Origin: Hyphomicrobiales bacterium
Lineage (GTDB): Bacteria; Pseudomonadota; Alphaproteobacteria; Rhizobiales; JAJFHC01
Assembly: GCA_021775835.1 (NCBI GenBank)
Contig: JAJFHC010000011.1
Span: forward strand, 1-52,835
Direction: 5' to 3'
DNA: 52,835 bases
Part shown: positions 1 to 7,956 of the stretch, piece by piece
How positions within the stretch are numbered: the stretch's first letter is position 1
Layout: every line of letters starts with the position of its first letter
The notes under the pieces: generated by a model
What the model saw: only the letters and a program-made list of their open reading frames with translations
What the model was told of the DNA's origin: nothing
The model's database searches: none
Program-made: the position numbers and the translations under genes

Positions 1-34
1 GAAATACACCTGCTCGTCGGGGGACGAAAGTATC

Positions 35-1309
35 ATGACCACTTTGCAGTCGACCGCCGGACCCGGATCGGGCGCCATTGATGGATTGGGCAGCGAGTAC
101 CGGCCGTTCGAGCATCACGGCATGTATGACTTTTTTGCCAGAGCCCGGACGGCGGAGCCTGTGTTCTTCTGTCCCGAAATCAATTATTGGGTTGTCACCC
201 GTCGAGAAGACATACTGCCTCTCTTGCAGGATGCCGACCGCATGTCCGCGGAAATCGCTCTGGCACCGGCCACTCCGCTGTCACCGGAAGCGACGGCCAT
301 CCTGAAAGCCGGCATGACGGCGGAACCGACGCAGGTCAACTGCGATCCGCCGAAACACACCAGAATCCGCGCCGTCGCCGGACGTTTCCTCAACATGAAA
401 CGTTATGCCTCACTGGAACCCGACATTCGCCGTCTGGCCCGCGAGGCCCTCGACGAACTGGAAGCATCAAGCACTCGAGACAGTCGAGATGAAGTCGACC
501 TGGTCGCGGACCTTGTTTACGAGTTCCCGGCCCGTGTCCTGTTCCTTTTGATGGGAATACCCGTCGAAGATGCCCTGAAAATCAAAACCTGGGCTGACTT
601 CCGCCTGCTGATCACCTTTGGCAACTTGACGCCTGAGGAACAGATACGCGGTGCCGAGGACATGGCTGCCTATTGGAAGTATTGCGTCGATCTGGTGCGT
701 GATCGCAACCAGAACCCCCAGGACGACTACGCGAGTTTCCTGATCGAGCATCGTGATGAGGCCGAACCGGCCCTCAGCGACAACGAGATTACGTCACTGG
801 TTTTCGGCTTGTTGCTGGCAGGACATGAGACCACCACCAACCTGTCGGCCAATGCGCTACTGGCATTGCTCACTCACAGAAATAGCTGGCAGGCCATTTG
901 CGACGACCCCTCGGTCATTCCGGCAGCCGTCGAGGAGGTCTTGCGTTTCGCGTCCTCGGTCGTGTGCTGGCGCCGGCGCCCGCGCGTCGATATTGACGTC
1001 TGTGGCGTTTCCATACCCGCAGGGTCAAACATACTCCTGGCCCTGGGTTCAGCCAATTACGACGAGGATGTTTTCCCCGAACCGGACCGCTTTGACATCA
1101 CGAGAACAAATGCCAAGGAACATCTTTCCTTTGGCCGCGGCACTCACTTCTGCATCGGTGCGCCGCTGGCACGGCTCGAACTGACGGTTCTTCTTGAAGA
1201 AGTTACGGCGCGGTTCCCAAATCTGGCGTTGCTTGACGACCAAGAGCCCGAATACATTCGCACCATCGCCTTCCGGGGCCCGAAGAAACTTCGCGCCCGA
1301 CTCGGCTGA
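35..1309 (+). CDS. cytochrome P450
   Basis: Soluble bacterial class I-type cytochrome P450 of 424 residues, the usual length. The I-helix oxygen-activation motif AGHETTTN is at about 262-269, the K-helix ExxR pair is E301/R304, and the heme loop FGRGTHFCIG at 366-375 supplies the axial thiolate C373. There is no signal peptide or membrane anchor, so it should be cytosolic and need a ferredoxin/ferredoxin reductase pair; neither is encoded nearby. The substrate cannot be read from the sequence. It is followed by an inverted repeat and then a TetR-hydroxylase pair, so it may belong to a small hydrophobic-compound oxidation locus, which is inference. Family assignment is very secure. Confidence 0.96.
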   Translation: MTTLQSTAGPGSGAIDGLGSEYRPFEHHGMYDFFARARTAEPVFFCPEINYWVVTRREDILPLLQDADRMSAEIALAPATPLSPEATAILKAGMTAEPTQVNCDPPKHTRIRAVAGRFLNMKRYASLEPDIRRLAREALDELEASSTRDSRDEVDLVADLVYEFPARVLFLLMGIPVEDALKIKTWADFRLLITFGNLTPEEQIRGAEDMAAYWKYCVDLVRDRNQNPQDDYASFLIEHRDEAEPALSDNEITSLVFGLLLAGHETTTNLSANALLALLTHRNSWQAICDDPSVIPAAVEEVLRFASSVVCWRRRPRVDIDVCGVSIPAGSNILLALGSANYDEDVFPEPDRFDITRTNAKEHLSFGRGTHFCIGAPLARLELTVLLEEVTARFPNLALLDDQEPEYIRTIAFRGPKKLRARLG

Positions 1310-1316
1310 CCCGTGC

Positions 1317-1344
1317 TGACATGCCTTTCCCTGTCGGCATGTCA
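1317..1344 (+). terminator. inverted repeat after the P450 gene, possible terminator
   Basis: A 9-bp perfect stem (TGACATGCC at 1317-1325, GGCATGTCA at 1336-1344) encloses a 10-base loop and starts 8 bases after the P450 stop codon. No clear T-tract follows, so it may instead be a 3'-end stabilising hairpin. Confidence 0.4.
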
Positions 1345-1395
1345 CTGTTCTGGCATGTTCCGTGCTGCGATTCTCTCAGGGATGAAGCAGGAAAC

Positions 1396-1526
1396 CTAGC
1401 CAAACCAGAGAGTGTAGGTGAACGTCCAGAGCGGAACGTCTCCGTTTAGGGCCCGCGCAAAGTCGGGACGATGGAAAAACCCGATCATCCCCAGGAACCC
1501 AACCACCAGTACTTCTGCTTGCGCAT
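1396..1526 (-). pseudogene. possible frameshifted small membrane-protein remnant
   Basis: On the minus strand an ATG at 1526 is preceded by AGAGG at suitable spacing and starts MRKQKYWW, then stops within a few codons. The adjacent frame continues with VVGFLGMIGFFHRPDFARAL and then DVPLWTFTYTLWFG to a TAG at 1396-1398. One indel near the GGTGGTTGGG run would join the two into a hydrophobic protein of about 43 residues. It could be a decayed gene, a sequencing error, or chance. I do not recognise a family with confidence. Confidence 0.25.
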
Positions 1527-1553
1527 GACAAGTGCCTCTTCGATTTACCTTGA

Positions 1554-1573
1554 ATGAACGAACGTTCGTTCAT
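1554..1573. promoter_or_regulatory. TetR-type operator palindrome
   Basis: ATGAACGAACGTTCGTTCAT is a perfect 20-bp palindrome ending 26 bases before the ATG of the TetR gene. Perfect palindromes of this TGAACGAACGTTCGTTCA type are classic TetR-family operators, so autoregulation of the regulator-hydroxylase pair is likely. Confidence 0.75.
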
Positions 1574-1599
1574 ATATTGTGATTCAACAGGAGGTCAAG

Positions 1600-2226
1600 A
1601 TGCCAAACAGCAAATCGGAAACGACAGAAAGCTCTCGCAGCGCGGGCAGGCGACGGGCCCGCATTTTGGACGCGGCCATGGGGTGTTTCATCGCCAGGGG
1701 GTTTCATCAGGCGAGCATGCGCGACATCAGTTCTGCTGCCGGCGTCAGCCTCGGCAATCTCTACAATCATTTCGAAAACAAGGAAGCGATGATTGTCGCC
1801 ATTGCCCAGGAAGAAGCCGAAGACGTCATTAGGCTTTCAAGGCTCATTGGAGGAAACGGACGCTCCAAAAATGGCAGTGCAGCCACCGATCTTGTCGAGC
1901 ACTATTTCTCCCAGGCCGGAAGTCTTGATAGTGCTGTCCTGACAGCCGAACTCTCCGCGGAAGCCGGGCGTAACCGGCAGGTGGCCAATTTGTTCGCGCA
2001 AAACCGCGCGGCCCTGGCCGGTGTTATCCAACAGGCGCTGGGTATCGGATCGTCCGATAAGGACCGCCGGCGACTCATCGATCCGGACGATCTGGCCGGA
2101 TCAATCATCGACCTGCTGGAAGGCCTTGCTACGCGCCCACTTCTGACCGGAAAAGCAGTTTCTAAGCCGGAACGCCGCGCTCTCGTCGCTCTGATCGAAA
2201 CACTAGTGAATCCGGAAACGAAATGA
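1600..2226 (+). CDS. TetR/AcrR family transcriptional regulator
   Basis: A one-component repressor of about 208 residues. The N-terminal helix-turn-helix spans about 20-65 (RARILDAAMGCFIARGFHQA, then MRDISSAAGVSLGNLYNHF), followed by a divergent all-helical ligand-binding domain. I chose ATG 1600 because AGGAGG sits at 1589-1594; an in-frame GTG at 1579 would add seven residues but has no ribosome site. The 20-bp palindrome at 1554-1573 is the likely autoregulatory operator. The last codons overlap the next gene by ATGA, so the regulator and the hydroxylase are translationally coupled and its ligand is probably related to that enzyme's substrate, which is inference. Confidence 0.93.
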   Translation: MPNSKSETTESSRSAGRRRARILDAAMGCFIARGFHQASMRDISSAAGVSLGNLYNHFENKEAMIVAIAQEEAEDVIRLSRLIGGNGRSKNGSAATDLVEHYFSQAGSLDSAVLTAELSAEAGRNRQVANLFAQNRAALAGVIQQALGIGSSDKDRRRLIDPDDLAGSIIDLLEGLATRPLLTGKAVSKPERRALVALIETLVNPETK

Positions 2227-3098
2227 TCGATATCGTTGAACAACGGTTTGCCGAACTTGCAAACGCCTTTTCCGTTATAGAGATTATCGCTCTTGTTTTT
2301 CTGCTGGCCATCGTGTCGGAGACCGTGTGGGATTTCGCCCGCAAGAAACGTACCGGTGTTGGCGAAACCGCTGCCAACTTTCTGATCGCAGTTGGCAATC
2401 AGTTGCTGGAGCGGTCTGTTTTCGGTTTTGTATTTGTCTTCGGCCTGTTGCTTGCCGAGCCGTTTTCCGTTACCCGGGTGCCGGACGCCTGGTGGACCTG
2501 GCCTCTTGCGGTCCTGGTTGCGGACTTCACCTACTACTGGATGCATCGTTTCGAACACGAAGTCCGAATCCTTTGGGCATATCACAGTGTCCATCACTCT
2601 TCGCCCGAGTTTAACCTGACAACCGCCTTGCGGCTTGCCTGGATCGAGGGATTCGTCGAGTGGATTTTTTTCGTGCCCATGATCCTGATAGGCTTCGACA
2701 CGGCCCAGACGGTACTCGCCCTTTTGATAGTTGTTACCTATCAGACGTGGATTCACACGGAAAAGATTGGACGCCTGGGCTGGCTCGACGGACTCTTTAA
2801 CACACCATCAGTTCACCGTGTCCATCACGGTTGCAATAGGCGCTACCTCGACCGGAACTATGGCGGCATTCTGATTGTCTGGGATCGTTTGTTCGGCACC
2901 TATCAGCGCGAAGAAGAACCGGTTATCTATGGCATCAAACCCACCGTCGGTTCGGTCAATCCGATTACTATCAACATCCGGGAATTCTCGAAAATCGTCC
3001 GCGACGTGGCCGGTGCCAGAAACCTGCGCACGGCGATTGGATACATCTTTAATCGGCCCGGTTGGGTCCCGCCGCACAGCGACGCGGACCCGTCCTGA
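2223..3098 (+). CDS. sterol desaturase / fatty acid hydroxylase family membrane di-iron enzyme
   Basis: A 291-residue integral membrane protein with the histidine clusters of the fatty acid hydroxylase superfamily: HRFEH at 108-112, HSVHH at 121-125 and HRVHH at 198-202, plus H178. These residues bind the non-heme di-iron site. Hydrophobic segments lie at about 18-35, 55-80, 92-107 and 140-175. Bacterial members hydroxylate or desaturate lipids, sterols, hopanoids or carotenoids; which one applies here is not visible. It begins inside the TetR stop codon (ATGA overlap), so it is probably the regulator's main target. It ends directly against the convergent dioxygenase gene. Confidence 0.92.
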   Translation: MIDIVEQRFAELANAFSVIEIIALVFLLAIVSETVWDFARKKRTGVGETAANFLIAVGNQLLERSVFGFVFVFGLLLAEPFSVTRVPDAWWTWPLAVLVADFTYYWMHRFEHEVRILWAYHSVHHSSPEFNLTTALRLAWIEGFVEWIFFVPMILIGFDTAQTVLALLIVVTYQTWIHTEKIGRLGWLDGLFNTPSVHRVHHGCNRRYLDRNYGGILIVWDRLFGTYQREEEPVIYGIKPTVGSVNPITINIREFSKIVRDVAGARNLRTAIGYIFNRPGWVPPHSDADPS

Positions 3099-3992
3099 TC
3101 ACGCCGTCTCGCGTACGGGAAGGATATCATCCAGGTCTGCTGCAATTTCACGAGGCGTAGGTCCTGCAAAAGTTGTTCTGTACATGAGCCGGTCGTAGCC
3201 ATGGTAGTCATTGACCGCATAGTGCTGGGTCGCGAGATTGTCCCAGATCGCAACCGTCCCGGGGGTCCAGTGAAAGCGGCAACAGAATTCGGGCCGGATC
3301 GCATGGGCCTGAACGGCATCCAGAACCGGCCGACTCTCCTCCTCCGTCATGCCGTCGAGCCTGCACACGTAGGTCGGATTCAGAAACAGCATCAGGCGGC
3401 CGGTTATCGGATGGCGCAGGACGGCCGGATGTCCGCGTTCTTCGTCGGCGCCCGGATCGCCGCGCACGAGCTTCATCGAGGCGCCGGCACGTTCCTTGAC
3501 CGGCGGCGACCACTTGACGCCGTAGGGTTTCCCCACATGGATTGCATCTCGGCCGATGAGCAGACTCTTTAGAGGATCAGGGAGCGCATCCCAGGCCGCC
3601 GCCTGACTGACCCACACCGTGTCGCCGCCAAATGGCGGGGTCTTTTCCGCCGACAAGACAGAACCGGCGGGTGGGCGTTCAATGAAGCTGAAATCGGTAT
3701 GCCAACCGCCGCCAAACACGCCGCCGGGTTCGTCGGCCGCCTTGAAAACCCTGATGATGTCGGGGTCTCCGTCGAGACCCGCCACATAGGGCACACGCAT
3801 AATGGTTCCAAAACAGGCGGTCAGCGCCTTTTGTTGGTCCAGCGTCAGGTGCTGGTCTCGAAGAAAAATGACCTGATGACGCGCAAGAGCGTCACGCAGC
3901 GCCGAAGCCAGATCATCGGCAATCGGGCCGGAAAGATCGACGCCTTCGATCTCGGCACCGACACAGCCCGTGAGGCGTTTTTCATTCAGCAT
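3099..3992 (-). CDS. TauD/TfdA family Fe(II)/2-oxoglutarate-dependent dioxygenase
   Basis: A jelly-roll dioxygenase of about 297 residues. The iron facial triad is visible: HTD in GGWHTDFSF (H98/D100 from the chosen start) and the distal histidine H257 in ATQHYAVNDY. R272 in DRLMYRTT is the expected 2-oxoglutarate carboxylate anchor. An upstream TTG at 4019 is in frame, but the ATG at 3992 matches the usual family N-terminus. Relatives open taurine, 2,4-D, alkylsulfates or hydroxylate amino-acid derivatives. With sulfonate genes 8 kb away a taurine-like role is possible, but the substrate cannot be assigned. It is divergent from the M20 hydrolase across a short shared promoter region. Confidence 0.93.
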   Translation of the reverse strand: MLNEKRLTGCVGAEIEGVDLSGPIADDLASALRDALARHQVIFLRDQHLTLDQQKALTACFGTIMRVPYVAGLDGDPDIIRVFKAADEPGGVFGGGWHTDFSFIERPPAGSVLSAEKTPPFGGDTVWVSQAAAWDALPDPLKSLLIGRDAIHVGKPYGVKWSPPVKERAGASMKLVRGDPGADEERGHPAVLRHPITGRLMLFLNPTYVCRLDGMTEEESRPVLDAVQAHAIRPEFCCRFHWTPGTVAIWDNLATQHYAVNDYHGYDRLMYRTTFAGPTPREIAADLDDILPVRETA

Positions 3993-4117
3993 AAGCAGGT
4001 TCTTTCCCTTTGGCGGCAAGTAGTATCAATCCGTAGAAGGGTACACCGCAAAAACGGTTGCCATCAATCTGGCGGGCTAGGGTTTTGGAACCGGCAGAAT
4101 CACGCCAGTGGTTTTTG

Positions 4118-4140
4118 CAAAGACAAATTTCGTGTCTTTG
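4118..4140. promoter_or_regulatory. inverted repeat in the divergent dioxygenase/amidohydrolase promoter region
   Basis: CAAAGAC (4118-4124) and GTCTTTG (4134-4140) are perfect 7-bp arms around a 9-base AT-rich spacer, 36 bases upstream of the amidohydrolase ATG. It could be an operator or a leader hairpin. No regulator is encoded beside it. Confidence 0.35.
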
Positions 4141-4176
4141 GTATGCTCGATTCGATCAGAAAATTGAAAGTGCTTC

Positions 4177-5364
4177 ATGCCACAGATATCAGACATTGCA
4201 CCGTACGTTGATGAGTTGACGGCGATACGCCACGACCTGCACATCCATCCGGAACTGGGATTCGAAGAAGTACGCACATCGGCCCTGGTCGCCGAAAAAC
4301 TTGCCGAATTTGGTGTCGATGAAGTCCACACAGGCGTTGCCAAGACCGGTGTGGTCGGCGTCCTGCGCGGGTCAGGTGGTTCCAATCGCGCAATCGGTTT
4401 GCGCGCGGACATGGATGCCTTGCCCATCCAGGAGACAAACTCGTTTGAACACAAGTCCCGCAACGACGGCCTGATGCATGCCTGCGGCCATGACGGGCAC
4501 ACCACGATGCTGCTGGGCGCGGCCCGTTATCTCGCGGAACACCGGAACTTCGACGGAACGGTCTATCTGATATTTCAGCCCGCGGAAGAAAATGCCGGTG
4601 GCGGCGGCGTCATGGTCGAGGAAGGCCTGTTCGAACGGTTTCCTGTCGAACAGGTATTTGCGCTCCACAACATGCCCGGGATGCCCCTTGGCAGTTTTGC
4701 CATGTGTCCGGGTCCGTGCATGGCCGCGGCGGATGAGTTTTCAATCACCGTCAAAGGCCGCGGCGGACACGTCGCCATGCCCGACAGGACCTGTAACCCG
4801 GTGCTGGCCGGCGCCCAGATCATCACAGCCCTCGCCACAGCAGTTGGTCAAAACGTCAATCCCCTGCACAGCGGTCTCATAGCCGTACCGGTATTTGAAA
4901 CCGGAGATGCCTCCAACGTGATTCCCGAACAGGTCATCCTTCGAGGCACCGCCCGAAGCCTCACCGCTGTTGTCCGTGATACGCTTGAAGAACAGGTCAA
5001 ACGGATCTCAACCAGCATTGCTGCGGCTGCGGGCGCAACGGCCGAGGTCGATTACCATCGGTTCTATCCCCCGACGGTCAACGCTGCAGAGGAAACCAGA
5101 ACCGCGGCAGACGTGGCCGCGTCCATTGTCGGGACCGACCGTGTCAATGCGAATGCCGCACCGGAGATGGGGTCGGAGGACTTCTCCTTCATGCTCGAAA
5201 AACGCCCCGGATGTTTTGCCTGGATCGGCAATGGCGACGTCGGCGGCAAGGGCGGCGTGATGTTGCACAACCCGGCCTATGACTTCAACGATGACGTCAT
5301 TGCCTATGGCGTGAGTTACTGGACGCAGCTGGTCGAGACGACGCTGCCCGATAACGCGACCTGA
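4177..5364 (+). CDS. M20 family amidohydrolase (hippurate hydrolase / N-acyl amino acid hydrolase type)
   Basis: A 395-residue cytosolic metallo-aminoacylase of the M20D group. Recognisable blocks are HIHPELGFEE near the N-terminus, GLRADMDALPIQE, the metal/catalytic block HACGHDGHTTM (C103, H105), QPAEENAGGG with the catalytic glutamate pair E137/E138, and HN in ALHNMPG. The lid/dimerisation domain fills about 180-300 before the return of the catalytic fold (EMGSEDFSFM). Family members remove acyl groups from amino acids, including hippurate, N-acetylated substrates and IAA conjugates. The pairing with a divergent TauD-like dioxygenase suggests degradation of an N-acylated substrate, which is inference. 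Confidence 0.93.
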   Translation: MPQISDIAPYVDELTAIRHDLHIHPELGFEEVRTSALVAEKLAEFGVDEVHTGVAKTGVVGVLRGSGGSNRAIGLRADMDALPIQETNSFEHKSRNDGLMHACGHDGHTTMLLGAARYLAEHRNFDGTVYLIFQPAEENAGGGGVMVEEGLFERFPVEQVFALHNMPGMPLGSFAMCPGPCMAAADEFSITVKGRGGHVAMPDRTCNPVLAGAQIITALATAVGQNVNPLHSGLIAVPVFETGDASNVIPEQVILRGTARSLTAVVRDTLEEQVKRISTSIAAAAGATAEVDYHRFYPPTVNAAEETRTAADVAASIVGTDRVNANAAPEMGSEDFSFMLEKRPGCFAWIGNGDVGGKGGVMLHNPAYDFNDDVIAYGVSYWTQLVETTLPDNAT

Positions 5365-5521
5365 AGAACGACAATGACGACAGGATTGTCCAGGCATGAC
5401 GTTGTCCGCTACCACGCCGATGGCTTGCCCTGTCCCCGGCCATACAGGAAAGCGGTTGCATGCATTTTGTTGCAGGCAGTCACAAGACCATTGTTGAGCA
5501 TGCCAATACATTTCCACCAGC

Positions 5522-5689
5522 ATGAAGCAGGAAATAGGCGAACGGAACACTGCAACACTGGTGCACGGCAATGACAGATTCGGCCATTTCAACCTCGCCG
5601 GACCGCCATCAGACCAGTTCGCCCCGGAAGACATGGCACGCCGTGAACGCGCCCTTGCCGCCGGGAAAAAATCACCTCTACCGCACTGA
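5522..5689 (+). CDS. candidate small protein of 55 residues
   Basis: This otherwise empty 345-base gap contains an ATG-initiated frame encoding MKQEIGERNTATLVHGNDRF and ending EDMARRERALAAGKKSPLPH. Codon choice in the middle and end looks coding (GCC, GAC, TTC, CGC, CTC) and the protein is hydrophilic and basic at its C-terminus. No convincing ribosome binding site precedes the ATG at 5522, and an overlapping frame from 5570 is also open for 43 codons. I do not recognise it. It may be real, part of a decayed gene, or chance. Confidence 0.35.
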   Translation: MKQEIGERNTATLVHGNDRFGHFNLAGPPSDQFAPEDMARRERALAAGKKSPLPH

Positions 5690-5709
5690 CCGGGACTGAA
5701 ACATCGGGT

Positions 5710-6084
5710 TCAGGCGACCGGCGCCACCGAAATCACGCGAAATGTCCTTAGAACATCGTCGTGTTCCTTGATGGAAACATACTCGCCGGGCAAAAACGAA
5801 TGGTTGCCGAACCGATACCCGGTTTCGTCGTCATCCTCATCGCCGTTGATGTCGTAATGAAAGGCCCAGGCACCGCCCGGCTTTCGGATCAGATGCCCGA
5901 CTTCATCGGGATCGTCACCCCAGAAGCGCCGGACACGGCACCTGTCACGATTTCCGCGCCACTCCTCCGGCAGGATGTGGCCATCATCGTCCACAGGCGC
6001 TGTGAATTCATATCCATGAATACGACTTCCAGAGGGAAAGTCGTGATCGCGGGCCAACTCAAGCCTGACTTTTTGAATTGTCAT
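5710..6084 (-). CDS. conserved hypothetical acidic protein
   Basis: A 124-residue soluble protein, acidic in the middle (DINGDEDDDETGYRFG) and ending in a beta-rich stretch (GEYVSIKEHDDVLRTFRVIS). There is no signal peptide, membrane segment or metal motif. I do not recognise a named family. It lies 28 bases downstream of the UspA gene on the same strand, so it is probably co-transcribed with it and may be under the same FNR-like control. Its function is unknown; it is called real from coding quality and position. Confidence 0.75.
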   Translation of the reverse strand: MTIQKVRLELARDHDFPSGSRIHGYEFTAPVDDDGHILPEEWRGNRDRCRVRRFWGDDPDEVGHLIRKPGGAWAFHYDINGDEDDDETGYRFGNHSFLPGEYVSIKEHDDVLRTFRVISVAPVA

Positions 6085-6112
6085 TTGGAAATCCTGTAAT
6101 TGTCATTTGGCT

Positions 6113-6955
6113 TCAGTGCGACATCAGCACCGGCACTGTCATTTGCTTGAGAACACCGCGTGTGGCGCCGCCCAGGACGAATTCCCTCAGGCGCGAATGT
6201 CCGAACCCACCCATCACCAACAGATCGCTGCCAAAATCGGCCGCTCTGGAAAGGATCTCGTCATCAATAGACAGGTCCTTGGTGATGGACTGATTGACCT
6301 CGCACACCACGTCATGGCGCGCCAACATGGTCGCCAGCTCCGTGCCAGGCAGATTGGCGCCCCGCAGTTCGGTGCCTTCAGGATTGACGCTGAGAATATT
6401 GACCTTCTTCGCAGCCTTCAGAAATGGCAGGGCGTCATGTGCAGCGCGCGCCGCTTCCCGGCCACCGTCCCAGGCGACCGTCGGGTATTGGCCAATTGTC
6501 CCATAACTTCCGACCGCCGGGATCAACAGGACGGGACGACCGCTGCCGAACATGGCGTCTTCTGCCACTTTCTGCATACCGGGCGTATCACTATCCAGGC
6601 TGTTCTGGCCGGCGACAATCAAGTCGCAGCAACGGCCATGGGATTGAACCACGTCGACAACGGTCACGCCCCAGGAATCAACCGTTCTCCATTCAGCACT
6701 GATGCCTTCGGCCGCCATGACCTTTTCGAATTTCGCCTCGATTGGCTTGGCTTCTTCGCGTAGCGCATCTTTTTGCGCATCGATTATTTCGGCACCAATC
6801 GGTACTTCAAAGGCCATGTAGACTTCCACCGGGGGCACCACATAAAGTCCGATCACATGTGAGTCGTTTTGCTTGGCCACGGCTGTTGCGGCCTGCAACA
6901 ACGCATCGGACCTTTTGGCGCCGGTAAAATGAACAAGTATCGTGCGATAGGCCAT
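6113..6955 (-). CDS. uspA: universal stress protein, tandem UspA domains
   Basis: A 280-residue cytosolic protein with two Usp alpha/beta domains. The N-terminal half starts MAYRTILVHFTG and the C-terminal half ends with the ATP-binding-type loop VMGGFGHSRLREFVLGGATR followed by LKQMTVPVLMSH. This architecture is typical of two-domain alphaproteobacterial Usp proteins induced by oxygen limitation and energy stress. It sits downstream of the Fnr-type gene, and an FNR-like box at 7021-7034 lies 66 bases upstream of its start. Together these suggest induction at low oxygen, which is inference. Confidence 0.92.
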   Translation of the reverse strand: MAYRTILVHFTGAKRSDALLQAATAVAKQNDSHVIGLYVVPPVEVYMAFEVPIGAEIIDAQKDALREEAKPIEAKFEKVMAAEGISAEWRTVDSWGVTVVDVVQSHGRCCDLIVAGQNSLDSDTPGMQKVAEDAMFGSGRPVLLIPAVGSYGTIGQYPTVAWDGGREAARAAHDALPFLKAAKKVNILSVNPEGTELRGANLPGTELATMLARHDVVCEVNQSITKDLSIDDEILSRAADFGSDLLVMGGFGHSRLREFVLGGATRGVLKQMTVPVLMSH

Positions 6956-7020
6956 ACCCGATGTTCCTTTTGAAGGTTCAGAATATGGCTTTGTTATCGG
7001 TTACCGCGAATAATCTGGCC

Positions 7021-7034
7021 TTGATCTAGGACAA
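7021..7034 (-). promoter_or_regulatory. FNR-like box upstream of uspA
   Basis: TTGATCTAGGACAA keeps the TTGAT-N4-xxCAA arrangement of FNR/FnrL boxes, with one half-site degenerate (GACAA). It lies in the 85-base gap between the fnr stop and the uspA start, where an activator of uspA would bind. Confidence 0.5.
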
Positions 7035-7040
7035 ATCCTA

Positions 7041-7793
7041 TCAATGAACAGGTGGCAGTTCCTGACCGGCAATATCGGCCAGCGTCTTTATGTCAGGCAC
7101 CACGAACAGACGGTTGTCGAGCAACTTGATGACGCCGGAAGTCTTGAGCTTGGTAATCTGACGGCTGACCGTTTCGATCGTCAGCCCCAGGTAATCGGCA
7201 ATGTCGCTGCGGGTCAGTGGCAATTGAAATGTGGGCAACAACTCAGCCACTGAATGCGAGCAGCCGGTGACGGCGGCTCTGCGTGCCAGAAGCAGCAGGA
7301 AACTGGCAACTTTTTCTTCAGCAGTCTTTCGTCCCAGGAGCACCATCCATTCGCGGGCGGAGTCGAGTTCATTGAGCGTCTTTTCGAAGAGACGGTGCTC
7401 CAGGCCTGGATACTCCTTCAGAAGACGTTCAAAGCCATCATGGGCGAAACAGCAAATTTCAACATCCGTTGCAGCTTCTGCAAAGTAGGGATTGCTGGTG
7501 GCGAAAGCACGACCCAGGAAGTCCGGCGGAAACAGCAGGCCGACGATTTGTTGCCGACCGTCGACAAGCGTTTTTGTCAGCTTGATGACACCGGACACGA
7601 CGTTGGCAAAGAACTCGACCGGGTCTTCGTCTGACATGATGACCTGTCCGGCACTGATCGTCCGTCGCCGGGCCAACTGGTTCACACGGGCCAGTTCATG
7701 ATCGGTGAGTGCGCCGCAAACCGCTTGGTGACGCACAGCACAGTGATCGCAGCGTCCCAGATCGGGAATCGTCTCTAGATTCGGTGACGACAA
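7041..7793 (-). CDS. fnrL: Crp/Fnr family transcriptional regulator, FNR/FnrL type with Fe-S cysteines
   Basis: A 250-residue oxygen-sensing regulator. The N-terminal cluster C15, C18 and C26 (CDHCAVRHQAVC) plus a central C114/C115 match the four ligands of the [4Fe-4S] FNR cluster. A cyclic-nucleotide-binding-like beta-roll follows, and the C-terminal helix-turn-helix (DIADYLGLTIETVSRQ) has the E207-S210-R211 signature that reads TTGAT half-sites. The start is a TTG at 7793, supported by GGAGGG four bases upstream; no in-frame ATG fits. It is divergent from hemN, and an excellent FNR box lies between them, so it likely controls hemN and possibly itself. The symbol is by analogy; FixK-like proteins without the cysteines are excluded. 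Confidence 0.9.
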   Translation of the reverse strand: MSSPNLETIPDLGRCDHCAVRHQAVCGALTDHELARVNQLARRRTISAGQVIMSDEDPVEFFANVVSGVIKLTKTLVDGRQQIVGLLFPPDFLGRAFATSNPYFAEAATDVEICCFAHDGFERLLKEYPGLEHRLFEKTLNELDSAREWMVLLGRKTAEEKVASFLLLLARRAAVTGCSHSVAELLPTFQLPLTRSDIADYLGLTIETVSRQITKLKTSGVIKLLDNRLFVVPDIKTLADIAGQELPPVH

Positions 7794-7908
7794 TGCACCC
7801 TCCAGTCATTCCAGGTTCTAAAGAAACAGGCTCTCCCGGCATCATACTCAATATCGACAAGCTTACACAGTCTGCAAGATTGCGGCAAATTGACGAAACC
7901 GGGGACAG

Positions 7909-7922
7909 TTGATGCAGGTCAA
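7909..7922 (+). promoter_or_regulatory. FNR/FnrL box upstream of hemN
   Basis: TTGATGCAGGTCAA matches TTGAT-N4-ATCAA at 9 of 10 positions; GTCAA as the second half is common in alphaproteobacterial FnrL sites. It ends 34 bases before the hemN ATG and 116 bases before the fnr start, so it can serve both. Confidence 0.8.
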
Positions 7923-7956
7923 AGCCGACCTTCTCCTGCGCGCGTAACCCCTTGGC

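Noticed and set aside
1902..2756. 284-codon minus-strand open frame spanning two genes
   Set aside because: It runs across the TetR and hydroxylase genes, both of which have clear motifs and are coupled by an ATGA overlap.
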